Source of the DNA: JAFIHK01 sp041441455
GTDB taxonomy: Bacteria > Bacteroidota > Bacteroidia > Bacteroidales > UBA932
DNA: 44,782 nt
NCBI GenBank assembly: GCA_041441455.1
Contig: JASDTB010000096.1
Coordinates: forward strand, 1-44,782
Direction: 5' to 3'
The position numbers were made by a program, and so were the translations under genes. The notes beneath the pieces were generated by a model. It saw only the letters and a program-made list of their open reading frames with translations, had not been told where the DNA came from and searched no databases. Below, one piece after another: positions 25,754 to 33,635 of this stretch (the stretch's first letter is position 1; every line of letters starts with the position of its first letter).

Positions 25754-27265
25754 ATGAGGAGAGAGATTGAAAGTAATCATTGTCGCATATTGCATAAATC
25801 ACAACTATGGCCCTATGTATTATCATTGGTTGTTGGAATTTTACTTGAGTACTTTTTAAAAATAAAAACAGACCGGATATTGCTTTTAACAATGCCGGCT
25901 TTATTAATATCACTTCTCATTTACTATTTCGGATACACCTTCTTTACAAATATAAGAAAAACATCGCTTATAATCTATTTGATTACTAGTTTTTCCACGG
26001 GATTGTTAACGATGTCTGTATACAATGAAAACGACTCCCTTTTAACAAAAATTGAGCGCGAATATAGCAAAAAACAGGCGATTTATATCATCCCAACTCA
26101 AAAAGGATACCCATTAGAAGGTAAAATACGATTTAAAATTCAAGATAATCATTGGGGAATCAAGTATGTCAGTATAAAAACTGATTCGCAAAAATCTTTA
26201 TTCGACCCTTTAGATACTCTATTTATTAAGAGATGCTACATAAACAGTGGATTTTTGTACTGTAAAAGTAATGAGTTATTTGTCAAACCTCACAAAAATG
26301 ACAATCTATTCAATAAAGCTTATTTACTAAAATCCACGCATTTAGATCTACTACAAAACTCGTTTTCCAACGGAGTTAATTTTGGAGTTTATCTTGCCTT
26401 AATCTTCGGAGATAAAAGTCTGCTCGACAAAGAAGTTAGAAAAAACTTTGCGAATTGTGGAATTATGCACTTATTGGCAGTAAGTGGATTGCATGTTGGT
26501 TATATCTTCACAGCGATAACTTGGTTATTAATTCCACTTGGAAATTATAAATTGTCAAGAGTGATTAAGGCATTAATAATTTGCATTGTAATTGTTTACT
26601 ACACCTTTTTGACAGGAATGACTCCTTCTGTTATTAGATCGGCGATTATGATTATTTTATTTACAATTATCAAAGAGAGTGCAAGAGATTGCAATACATT
26701 CAATAATCTTATAATTTGCGCTTTTATAACATTAATATTCGACCCACTCTCGTCGGTTGATCTTGGTTTTATTCTATCTTATTTATCTGTCCTTTCAATC
26801 ATATTTATTTTTCCATATTTTAAGCAAATGTTATCTGTGAAAAACAGACTCATAAATTACATATGGAGTTCAATAAGCATTACAATAGCTTGTCAAATTG
26901 GAACTTTCGCAATAACATCGCTCGTATTTAAACAGTTTCCAACTTATTTTCTAATTAGTAATCTCATTACAATTCCATTAACGGCAATAATTGTGTTCAT
27001 AGCAGTGTTTACTCCAATGTTTATGGTTAATGACACACTCATGTCTGTTGCTATAAAATTAAACGAAACTCTAATTGAAATACTTTTATGGGTAACTGAA
27101 AACATCTCATCGTTACCTTATGCGTCAGTTAAAATCGGAGTAAATCTCGGACAATCACTCTCTATTATGATTGTGATTTTCTGTCTATTTTTTCTAGAAA
27201 ATAGAGTATATAGATATTATGGTTTAGCTGGAGGAGTATTTAGTTTGCTAGCGTGCTCGCTATAA
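25754..27265 (+). CDS. comEC: ComEC/Rec2-related membrane protein lacking the beta-lactamase-like domain
   Basis: A 503-residue polytopic membrane protein. The Competence domain, about 210-490, carries the hallmark HLLAVSGLHVG (residues 239-249) and TGMTPSVIRSAIM, and the N-terminal part has three hydrophobic helices and a small soluble OB-like region. ComEC forms the inner-membrane channel that takes in single-stranded DNA during transformation. Full-length ComEC usually carries a further C-terminal metallo-beta-lactamase-like domain; here the protein ends soon after the last helices, so that domain is absent. I chose the ATG at 25754: an earlier ATG at 25676 falls inside the ackA promoter. 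Its 3' end overlaps the converging EamA-like gene by 26 bases. Confidence 0.88.
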   Translation: MRREIESNHCRILHKSQLWPYVLSLVVGILLEYFLKIKTDRILLLTMPALLISLLIYYFGYTFFTNIRKTSLIIYLITSFSTGLLTMSVYNENDSLLTKIEREYSKKQAIYIIPTQKGYPLEGKIRFKIQDNHWGIKYVSIKTDSQKSLFDPLDTLFIKRCYINSGFLYCKSNELFVKPHKNDNLFNKAYLLKSTHLDLLQNSFSNGVNFGVYLALIFGDKSLLDKEVRKNFANCGIMHLLAVSGLHVGYIFTAITWLLIPLGNYKLSRVIKALIICIVIVYYTFLTGMTPSVIRSAIMIILFTIIKESARDCNTFNNLIICAFITLIFDPLSSVDLGFILSYLSVLSIIFIFPYFKQMLSVKNRLINYIWSSISITIACQIGTFAITSLVFKQFPTYFLISNLITIPLTAIIVFIAVFTPMFMVNDTLMSVAIKLNETLIEILLWVTENISSLPYASVKIGVNLGQSLSIMIVIFCLFFLENRVYRYYGLAGGVFSLLACSL

Positions 27266-28130
27266 CTGCAACAGATGCAACAGCCAATGCGATTCCTGTC
27301 CATTGACGTTTAGTGAAAGTCTCTTTAAAAAAGAGATATCCAACTATAGTTGTAAGAATTACGACCGATGCATTTAGGACAGGAAATACGATAGAGCCGC
27401 CCATTCTTTCAACGTTAATCAATAACATTTTTGATCCCATATAGTTAAAGGAGCCTAAAGCTGAGCCATAAAGCAGAACAGATAATTTAAACTTAGATCC
27501 TTTCAATGCATCAGTTATCACTAAAATAACACTCAGGAAAAATGCAGTGCCAAAGATTAGTAATAGGAATACAGATTTCTGATTTTGACCAGAGAGTACG
27601 AATTTATTTACCACTTCCATCGATGTATCGGTGAATCCAGATGCAAAAAATACAGAAATTGGCAAGAGTAAAGCTGCAATACTAATGCTTTTATTAGTAT
27701 TATTTGATTTTGAATAAAAGATAAAATAAAAAGCAAAAATACAGATCGCAACACCAATTAGTTTATTCAAGGCAGAGTTAGTCTGCCCAAGAAAAAAATA
27801 GCCTATGATAACGGGTATTATTAGAGATGTTTTATTTAGAACTGTTGTAATACCAATTCCTACTTTTTGAGTAGATGCAAACATAAGCAGGAAGTTTAAG
27901 ATGAAAAACGAACCAATAATAATTCCAGAAAATGATACAAGCCAGCTTGCATGATAAATTGTATCAATTACCGAAGATTTACACTCAAAATAGCTAATCA
28001 CTGTAGCAATGAGATAGTTAACTGAAAGAATTTGATATGTATTTTGTTTATTATGATTGCTTAACTTTATTGTAACAAAAATTCCTACAACAAATAAGAC
28101 GTGAATAATCAGAAGAATAGCGTTTTCCAT
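27240..28130 (-). CDS. EamA-like DMT transporter
   Basis: A 296-residue inner-membrane protein with about ten hydrophobic helices, in two five-helix halves of the EamA/DMT fold. The second half ends with ASVVILTTIVGYLFFKETFTKRQWTGIALAV, the characteristic last-helices pattern; the first half has VLNKTSLIIPVIIGYFFLGQ at the equivalent place. It is closest in feel to sugar/amino-acid type DMT members, but no substrate can be named. The ATG at 28130 is preferred over an upstream TTG. A -7 box is at 28155-28162. The end overlaps comEC by 26 bases. Confidence 0.85.
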   Translation of the reverse strand: MENAILLIIHVLFVVGIFVTIKLSNHNKQNTYQILSVNYLIATVISYFECKSSVIDTIYHASWLVSFSGIIIGSFFILNFLLMFASTQKVGIGITTVLNKTSLIIPVIIGYFFLGQTNSALNKLIGVAICIFAFYFIFYSKSNNTNKSISIAALLLPISVFFASGFTDTSMEVVNKFVLSGQNQKSVFLLLIFGTAFFLSVILVITDALKGSKFKLSVLLYGSALGSFNYMGSKMLLINVERMGGSIVFPVLNASVVILTTIVGYLFFKETFTKRQWTGIALAVASVAVIASTLAN

Positions 28131-28154
28131 CAACAATTGTTAATTAATTTAATA

Positions 28155-28162
28155 CAAAGATA
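28155..28162 (-). promoter_or_regulatory. -7 promoter box of the EamA-like gene
   Basis: The minus strand reads TATCTTTG, 24 bases before the ATG at 28130. No matching -33 element was found at 19-21 bases. Confidence 0.55.
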
Positions 28163-28176
28163 AATCTAAATTTGTA

Positions 28177-28184
28177 TACATTTG
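28177..28184 (+). promoter_or_regulatory. -7 promoter box of the PurF-like gene
   Basis: TACATTTG lies 30 bases before the ATG at 28215. A second match, TAAATTTG, is at 28167-28174. Either could serve; neither has a clear -33 TTTG. Confidence 0.5.
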
Positions 28185-28214
28185 TGTCCGTCTTAAAATT
28201 AACTAATATATAAT

Positions 28215-29624
28215 ATGGGCGGACTTTTCGGAGTAATCTCCAAAAAACGGTGTATCACCGATCTTTTTTATGGAACAGATTATCATTCTCACCTTGGAAC
28301 TCGTAGAGGCGGAATGGTAACATTCAATCAAAACAAATCCTTTTCTAGATCTATTCACAATCTTGAGAACTCTTACTTTAGATCAAAATTTGAGTTAGAT
28401 CTTCCTAAATTTGATGGTAATTCTGGATTAGGAGTGATTAGTGACACTGATCCTCAACCAATTATTATTAATTCACATCTTGGCAAATATGCTCTAACAA
28501 CTGTTGGAAAGATTAACAACATTTCTCAATTAGAAAATGAATTAATTGCAAAAGGGAGAACTTTCACCGAATTAAGCTCGGGACAAACGAATCCAACTGA
28601 GCTTGCTGCACTTCTTATTTCTGAGGGAAAAACATTTACAGAGGGTATTAAAATTTTTCAAAACAGCATAAAAGGATCGTGTACTTTGATGATTTTGACT
28701 GAAGATGGAATTATTGCTGCTAGAGATAAATACGGTAGAACACCTCTTGTGATTGGAAAAAAAGAGGGCGCATATGCAATTGCTTCTGAGACTTGCAGTT
28801 TTGCAAATCTAGAGTATGAAGAGGAGTATTATATTGGGCCAGGTGAGATTGTTAAAATTACGGCTGATGGATATGAGCAATTGTGCAAACCCGAAGAGAA
28901 GATGCAAATATGTTCTTTTTTATGGATTTACTATGGATATCCAACAAGCACATATGAAAAAATCAATGTAGATGATGTTCGTTATGGAATTGGATATGAG
29001 ATGGGACAAAATGATGAAACAGAACTTGATGTATCGTCTGCAATTCCTGATTCAGGAACAGGTATGGCAATCGGATTTGCTCATGGAAAAAGAATTCCAT
29101 ACAGATGTGCTGTAGTAAAATATACACCAACATGGCCTAGAAGCTTTATGCCAGCTGATCAATCGATTAGAGATCTAGTTGCAAAGATGAAGCTTATCCC
29201 AAATAAAAGCCTTTTGAGAGAAAAGAGAATTGCCTTTTGCGATGACTCTATTGTAAGGGGAACACAGCTAAGAGACAATGTTGAAGTTCTTTATGGTTAT
29301 GGAGCAAAAGAGGTCCATATTCGTATCAGTTGCCCACCTTTAGTATACCCTTGTTCATTTTTAAATTTTTCTGCGTCTAAATCTCCTCTAGAACTGATTA
29401 CCAGAAGATATATACAAGAAAAAGAGGGCTCTCACGATAAAAATCTTGGAAAATATGTTCAAGCAAATTCACCTGAATATGCAAGCATGGTAAAATACAT
29501 CAAAGAAGAGCTGAAACTTGCTAGTTTAAAGTTCAATAGCATTGATACAATTGTTAAATCCATAGGACTTCCAAAGGAGAAAATCTGTACTCACTGTTTT
29601 GACGGATCTAGCTACGGAGAGTAA
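28215..29624 (+). CDS. amidophosphoribosyltransferase (PurF) paralogue without the catalytic N-terminal cysteine
   Basis: A 469-residue protein with the PurF layout: an Ntn glutaminase-like domain (about 1-230) and a type I phosphoribosyltransferase domain (about 240-440). The PRPP-binding loop is FCDDSIVRGTQL near residues 340-351, followed by GAKEVHIRISCPP, and the C-terminus has the PurF-like KICTHCFDG. PurF makes phosphoribosylamine from PRPP and glutamine, the first step of purine synthesis. Here the N-terminus reads MGGLFGVIS, where active enzymes have a cysteine immediately after the start or propeptide, so glutamine cleavage should be lost. I recall similar Cys-less paralogues in other Bacteroidales. 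It may use ammonia or act as a regulatory partner. No other pur gene lies nearby. Confidence 0.87.
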   Translation: MGGLFGVISKKRCITDLFYGTDYHSHLGTRRGGMVTFNQNKSFSRSIHNLENSYFRSKFELDLPKFDGNSGLGVISDTDPQPIIINSHLGKYALTTVGKINNISQLENELIAKGRTFTELSSGQTNPTELAALLISEGKTFTEGIKIFQNSIKGSCTLMILTEDGIIAARDKYGRTPLVIGKKEGAYAIASETCSFANLEYEEEYYIGPGEIVKITADGYEQLCKPEEKMQICSFLWIYYGYPTSTYEKINVDDVRYGIGYEMGQNDETELDVSSAIPDSGTGMAIGFAHGKRIPYRCAVVKYTPTWPRSFMPADQSIRDLVAKMKLIPNKSLLREKRIAFCDDSIVRGTQLRDNVEVLYGYGAKEVHIRISCPPLVYPCSFLNFSASKSPLELITRRYIQEKEGSHDKNLGKYVQANSPEYASMVKYIKEELKLASLKFNSIDTIVKSIGLPKEKICTHCFDGSSYGE

Positions 29625-29640
29625 CAATTTTTAAGAAAAA

Positions 29641-29671
29641 TTTGGTTTTTTCTTATTTTTAATTATCTTTG
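29641..29671 (+). promoter_or_regulatory. promoter of the RRM protein gene
   Basis: TTTG (29641-29644), exactly 19 bases, then TATCTTTG (29664-29671). A complete Bacteroidetes promoter with a leader of about 38 bases before the ATG at 29717. Confidence 0.88.
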
Positions 29672-29716
29672 TAAGGTATAAATTAAACATTTACTTACTT
29701 TTTATTTAACTGTTCC

Positions 29717-29974
29717 ATGAACATTTTTGTTTCAAGTTTAAGTTTCCGCGCTAAAAAGGAAGATTTAGCCGAACTTTTCACACCTTATGGAGAAGTAGCT
29801 TCTGCCAGAATTATTATCAACCGTGACACCCGTCGTTCGAAAGGATACGGTTTTGTTGAAATGCCGAATGATGCTGAGGGCAACGCTGCAATAGCAGCTC
29901 TCAACGGATCTGAGCACATGGGTCGTACTATTAATGTTGCTGTAGCTAATGATCGCCCGGCAAGAGAAGAATAA
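29717..29974 (+). CDS. small RRM-type RNA-binding protein
   Basis: An 85-residue protein consisting of a single RNA recognition motif. RNP2 is NIFVSSLS (residues 2-9) and RNP1 is KGYGFVEM (residues 42-49), with the aromatic residues F4, Y44 and F46 that stack on RNA bases. Strands and helices are in the beta-alpha-beta-beta-alpha-beta order. It binds single-stranded RNA in the cytoplasm; relatives are abundant, cold-responsive proteins in Bacteroidetes and cyanobacteria. The Gly/Arg-rich tail of many relatives is missing, leaving only a short PAREE end. It is a single-gene unit with its own strong promoter and terminator, which suggests high expression. Confidence 0.95.
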   Translation: MNIFVSSLSFRAKKEDLAELFTPYGEVASARIIINRDTRRSKGYGFVEMPNDAEGNAAIAALNGSEHMGRTINVAVANDRPAREE

Positions 29975-29995
29975 TCTCTTAATAGTATAAAATTC

Positions 29996-30030
29996 AAAGA
30001 GGCTGTCAAAAATTTGACAGCCTCTTTTTC
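29996..30030. terminator. intrinsic terminator after the RRM gene
   Basis: A 15-bp stem (29996-30010 with 30013-30027; core AGAGGCTGTCAAA) followed by T residues on the plus strand. It lies between converging genes and probably also stops the dpp11 transcript on the minus strand. Confidence 0.88.
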
Positions 30031-30048
30031 ATTTCCTATAGTTATATC

Positions 30049-32169
30049 TTATCGAACAATTTTAATCTCCTTCAGAATATTGTCTGCTCCAGCCAATTTA
30101 TCTAAAATAAATAGAACATAGCGAATATCCAGTGTTATATTACGACATACTTTGGGATCAAACTCTATATCGCTCATTGTCCCTTCCCAGGCTCTATCAA
30201 AATTTAACCCAACCAAATATCCATTAGAATCAATTACCGGACTTCCAGAATTACCGCCTGAAGTATGATTTGTTGCTACAAAACATACAGGAATTGTACC
30301 ATTTACAGCCCAAATACCATAATCTTTTGCGTTATACAAATCTCTAAGTTTCTGTGGAATATTATAATCATAAATATCTGGATTATCTTTCTCCATAATA
30401 CCATCTAAAGTTGTATAATACTTATAATCTACAGCGTCACGAGGGCTATAACCACGTACCTTACCATAAGTTATCCTAAGGGTCGAATTAGCATCTGGAT
30501 AAAACGATCTCATTTTGTCAAATTCTAACAAACCTTTCATATAAGTTCTATACAAAATTGCAATTTCTCCATTCTTTTTATCTAAAAATGGTTTAATTTT
30601 TTTTGCATTACTCTCGGCAAAGGCTTTGAAAAGTTTTGTAAATGGATCTGATGATAATAATACTTCAAAATTTTCGTAATTTAGAGTTGTTAGAGCTTTT
30701 GATTCATCTGTAAACATAGAGGTGTCGAATAGATAGTCTGCTAATGCCTCAGTACTTTTATAGATCTCTAATAGTTCTAAATAATATTCTGGTTTAAAAT
30801 TATCGGAGATATTTTTATTATATTCGTTCATCAATGCTATAAATGTCTTTTTATCAATAACATTATAGTAGTCTTTAAAATAATCAGCAAACAATGATTT
30901 CAACGATTCCAACTTTTGATCATGAGTTTTCGCAGCCATTTTAACTAACTCACTATTTACACTTCCAGCAAATTTGAATGATTCATTAGCGTTAACAGCC
31001 TCTGTAAAATAATCATTTGCAAATGAGTATGGCTCAATTTCCTTGTATGTAGCTATTAATTTTTCAATAACAGAATTATACTCAGGTCTATTTTTGGCCC
31101 ATTCATTAAACTTTAATTCATAACTCTTTTTCTTCTCAACAGTTTTTAGTCTTATTAATCCACCTCTTTCGCCTTGCCATTTTTTCCATGCATTCGCAAC
31201 ACTTGCATTCTTTGCTGCATATTTAATTCTTATCGCTTGGCTCTTATTCATCTCTTCGTTCTGAATGTTAAGTCGTATTGTTCTTAAATTTATTTTATGA
31301 GGGTTAGAGATGTCTGTGATATATTTTACTGCTTCAGAAACTATATATTGTTGAGTTCTTCCAGGATAACCATAAACAAATGTAAAATCATTTTCTTTCA
31401 CACCTTTTGCAGAGATAGTGAAGAATTTCTTAGGTATATATGGTACATTATCTTTTGAATATGAGGCTGGCTTATTGTCTTTATTTGCGTAAATTCTAAA
31501 GATACTGAAGTCGCCAGTATGTCTAGGCCACATCCAATTATCAGTATCGCCACCAAACTTTCCAATTGAAGATGGAGGTGCTCCAACTAGGCGCACATCT
31601 GTAAAAACTTCATATAAATACAAAATGTATTGATTACCATAATAAATTGATTCAATTTTTGCCTGAATTCCATTTCCTGTAATTGCTTTGTCGGTAAGAG
31701 CTTTTATGTTTCTTTTAATAATTGCGTCTCTTTCGGATTCCTCTTTTATTCCTTGTGTTCCTATTAAAACAGATTCAGTTACATCTTCCATTTTCAATAA
31801 AAACTTAACTGATAAATCTTTGTTTGGTAGCTCTTCTTCTAAAGTCTTTGCCCAGAAACCATCTCTTAAATAGTCGTGTTCTACAGAACTGTGGGATTGA
31901 ATTTGTGAAAAACCACAGTGATGATTGGTAATTAGAAGCCCTTTATCTGAAATCAATTCACCAGTACAACCACCTCCAAAGTGTACAATCGCATCTTTTA
32001 AACAGGTTTGATTTACGCTATAAATTTGATCAGCAGATAACTTAAGACCCATTTTCTGCATCGTTACAATTTTGTTTTTAATTAAAAAAGGTAGCCACAT
32101 ACCTTCATCTGCAATTGTGACTCCAGTTGTTAAAATAAATGCAAGAAAAATCGTAAATAGTTTTTTCAT
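30049..32169 (-). CDS. dpp11: dipeptidyl-peptidase 11 (S46 family, Asp/Glu-specific)
   Basis: A 706-residue S46 serine peptidase that cuts dipeptides from the N-terminus of oligopeptides in the periplasm. A signal peptide (MKKLFTIFLAFILTTGVTIA, cleaved about residue 20) precedes the mature protein, which begins DEGMWLPF as in known family members. The catalytic histidine is in TNHHCGF (residues 81-87), the aspartate in GGDTDNWMWPRHTGD, and the serine is S641 in GGNSGSPV. The residue 18 positions after the serine is R659 (GLNFDR). In Porphyromonas gingivalis DPP11 the arginine at this place (R673, with S655) confers preference for Asp/Glu at P1, while DPP7 has glycine. It diverges from the AI-2E-family gene. 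Confidence 0.94.
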   Translation of the reverse strand: MKKLFTIFLAFILTTGVTIADEGMWLPFLIKNKIVTMQKMGLKLSADQIYSVNQTCLKDAIVHFGGGCTGELISDKGLLITNHHCGFSQIQSHSSVEHDYLRDGFWAKTLEEELPNKDLSVKFLLKMEDVTESVLIGTQGIKEESERDAIIKRNIKALTDKAITGNGIQAKIESIYYGNQYILYLYEVFTDVRLVGAPPSSIGKFGGDTDNWMWPRHTGDFSIFRIYANKDNKPASYSKDNVPYIPKKFFTISAKGVKENDFTFVYGYPGRTQQYIVSEAVKYITDISNPHKINLRTIRLNIQNEEMNKSQAIRIKYAAKNASVANAWKKWQGERGGLIRLKTVEKKKSYELKFNEWAKNRPEYNSVIEKLIATYKEIEPYSFANDYFTEAVNANESFKFAGSVNSELVKMAAKTHDQKLESLKSLFADYFKDYYNVIDKKTFIALMNEYNKNISDNFKPEYYLELLEIYKSTEALADYLFDTSMFTDESKALTTLNYENFEVLLSSDPFTKLFKAFAESNAKKIKPFLDKKNGEIAILYRTYMKGLLEFDKMRSFYPDANSTLRITYGKVRGYSPRDAVDYKYYTTLDGIMEKDNPDIYDYNIPQKLRDLYNAKDYGIWAVNGTIPVCFVATNHTSGGNSGSPVIDSNGYLVGLNFDRAWEGTMSDIEFDPKVCRNITLDIRYVLFILDKLAGADNILKEIKIVR

Positions 32170-32215
32170 TAGTTGTTTAAAATTTATTGTTTGTTATTAT
32201 TAATCTATTGTCTTA

Positions 32216-32223
32216 CAAACTTA
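32216..32223 (-). promoter_or_regulatory. possible -7 promoter box of dpp11
   Basis: The minus strand reads TAAGTTTG, 46 bases before the ATG at 32169. No -33 TTTG at the right spacing. Confidence 0.4.
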
Positions 32224-32234
32224 ATAAATTTTCT

Positions 32235-32242
32235 TACTTTTG
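32235..32242 (+). promoter_or_regulatory. -7 promoter box of the AI-2E-family permease gene
   Basis: TACTTTTG matches TAnnTTTG and ends 19 bases before the ATG at 32262. Its position inside the upstream in-frame extension supports that ATG as the real start. No well-spaced -33 element was found. Confidence 0.5.
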
Positions 32243-32261
32243 GGAAAACAAACTAACTTCT

Positions 32262-33362
32262 ATGAACCAACTTGCACGATATATTATAGCAATCTCTATT
32301 GGTTTGGTAATCTGTTTTTTAGCTTGGTATTTTAGCAATATTTTGTTGTATATTCTTATTTCAGCTGTATTATCTTTGATAGGTAAACCATTGATGAACA
32401 CCTTCACTAAATATAAATTTGGAAGGATTTATATGCCGAAAAATATTGCTGCATTTTTAACAATTTTGATCATACTTGTTCTTTTTAGCAGTATATTTCT
32501 TTTTGTAGCCCCTCTTGTTGGGAATCTGTTGTCAAGTATACAAACATTAGATTTTAATAGTGTCAGCCAAAGAATTTCTGAACCTTTGGCAGATATAAAC
32601 AAGACAATTCACACTTGGTTTCCATCTATGGATCAAAACTATCGTATTGAAGATGCTCTTTTAAGTCAAGCTCAAACTTTAATCAGTGGTTCTTTCATTA
32701 CCAACTTATTTACTTCGGTAACGAACTTCGTAATTGATTTTGGTGTTGGTTTATTTGTTGTTACTTTCATTACATTCTTTTTTATTAAAGAGCAAAACAT
32801 GTTTAATGAAATGGTAATAGCACTTTTCCCCGATAAGTATGAACCAAATATAACTAGAGCTCTTGATTCAATCAATAAATTACTAGTAAGATACTTCATT
32901 GGTATCAGTATCGAAACAATTGCAATTACACTTCTGAATGGATTTGGTTTGTACCTAATTGCAGGTATTGACTTTTCATTAGCTTTTGTATTAGCTTTTT
33001 TTGCTGGGGTCTTGAATGTCATACCTTATATTGGACCTCTAACTGGAGGATTGTTTGGGGTATTGATGTCTTTAGTAGGGCATGGAACTGGAGACCCGTC
33101 TATTGGAGGATTTATCGTAACAGTCGCGCTTATTTTTACAATAACTCACTTAATCGATGTATTTGTATTTCAACCTTATATATACTCTAATAGTGTAAGA
33201 GCTCATCCTCTTGAAATTTTTATTGTAATTCTCATTGCAGGCAGCATTGCTGGTATACTTGGTATGCTTGTAGCCATCCCTGCTTATACTGTTATTCGTG
33301 TTTTTGCCAGAGAGTTTTTATCCAATTTCAAACTCGTCAAGAAGCTAACAGATACTATTTAA
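32262..33362 (+). CDS. AI-2E (PerM/YdgG/TqsA) family permease
   Basis: A 366-residue inner-membrane protein of the AI-2E transporter family with six to eight hydrophobic helices. Family features are the paired N-terminal helices (8-50), a soluble stretch at about 100-165, and the C-terminal GVLNVIPYIGPLTGGLFGVLMSL and QPYIYSNSVRAHPLEIFIVILIAG, the latter a highly conserved block. Members export small molecules, including AI-2 in E. coli TqsA, or act as Na+/H+ antiporters, so the name should not be read as proof of quorum sensing. I use the ATG at 32262, not the upstream TTG at 32187, because a promoter box lies between. Its 3' flank carries the 10-bp tandem repeat. Confidence 0.9.
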   Translation: MNQLARYIIAISIGLVICFLAWYFSNILLYILISAVLSLIGKPLMNTFTKYKFGRIYMPKNIAAFLTILIILVLFSSIFLFVAPLVGNLLSSIQTLDFNSVSQRISEPLADINKTIHTWFPSMDQNYRIEDALLSQAQTLISGSFITNLFTSVTNFVIDFGVGLFVVTFITFFFIKEQNMFNEMVIALFPDKYEPNITRALDSINKLLVRYFIGISIETIAITLLNGFGLYLIAGIDFSLAFVLAFFAGVLNVIPYIGPLTGGLFGVLMSLVGHGTGDPSIGGFIVTVALIFTITHLIDVFVFQPYIYSNSVRAHPLEIFIVILIAGSIAGILGMLVAIPAYTVIRVFAREFLSNFKLVKKLTDTI

Positions 33363-33418
33363 TTACTCAATATTTAAGCATAGTCTTATAGAGATTATTT
33401 TCTGTATATAATAGATTT

Positions 33419-33490
33419 GTGATGTATTGTGATGTATTGTGATGTATTGTGATGTATTGTGATGTATTGTGATGTATTATGATGTATTAT
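33419..33490. repeat. 10-bp tandem repeat, seven copies
   Basis: Five perfect copies of GATGTATTGT (33421-33470) are followed by two copies of GATGTATTAT (33471-33490), with GT at 33419-33420 extending the array. Because 10 is not a multiple of 3 and every copy supplies a TGA on the plus strand, the array is not coding. It lies between two genes that converge, the permease ending at 33362 and the TPR gene ending at 33636. Confidence 0.97.
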
Positions 33491-33550
33491 GAAGTTATTT
33501 CTACAAATAATTATGTAGAATAACTTATAAAACTTATTAGAATTAGCATT

Positions 33551-33570
33551 AGAATAGAATAGAATAGAAT
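33551..33570. repeat. 5-bp tandem repeat (AGAAT)4
   Basis: Four perfect AGAAT units, 60 bases after the 10-bp repeat and just before the TPR gene's terminator. The unit length is half that of the neighbouring repeat. Confidence 0.9.
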
Positions 33571-33582
33571 TCTGATAAATAT

Positions 33583-33616
33583 AAAAAAAAGGGCGACTAA
33601 AACAGTCAGCCCTTTT
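33583..33616 (-). terminator. intrinsic terminator of the TPR gene
   Basis: Stem AAAAGGGC / GCCCTTTT (33587-33594 and 33609-33616) extended by GACT/AGTC across one bulged base, followed on the minus strand by eight U residues (A run 33583-33590). It is 20 bases past the TPR stop at 33636. Confidence 0.85.
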
Positions 33617-33635
33617 ATTATGTTATTTGTGAAAA

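Noticed and set aside
29633..29654. AT-only inverted repeat AAGAAAAA/TTTTTCTT after the PurF-like gene
   Set aside because: The stem has no G-C pair and overlaps the -33 element of the RRM promoter; not convincing as a terminator.
33419..33490. CRISPR-like array
   Set aside because: The repeats are 10 bases, directly adjacent and have no spacers; no cas gene is present.
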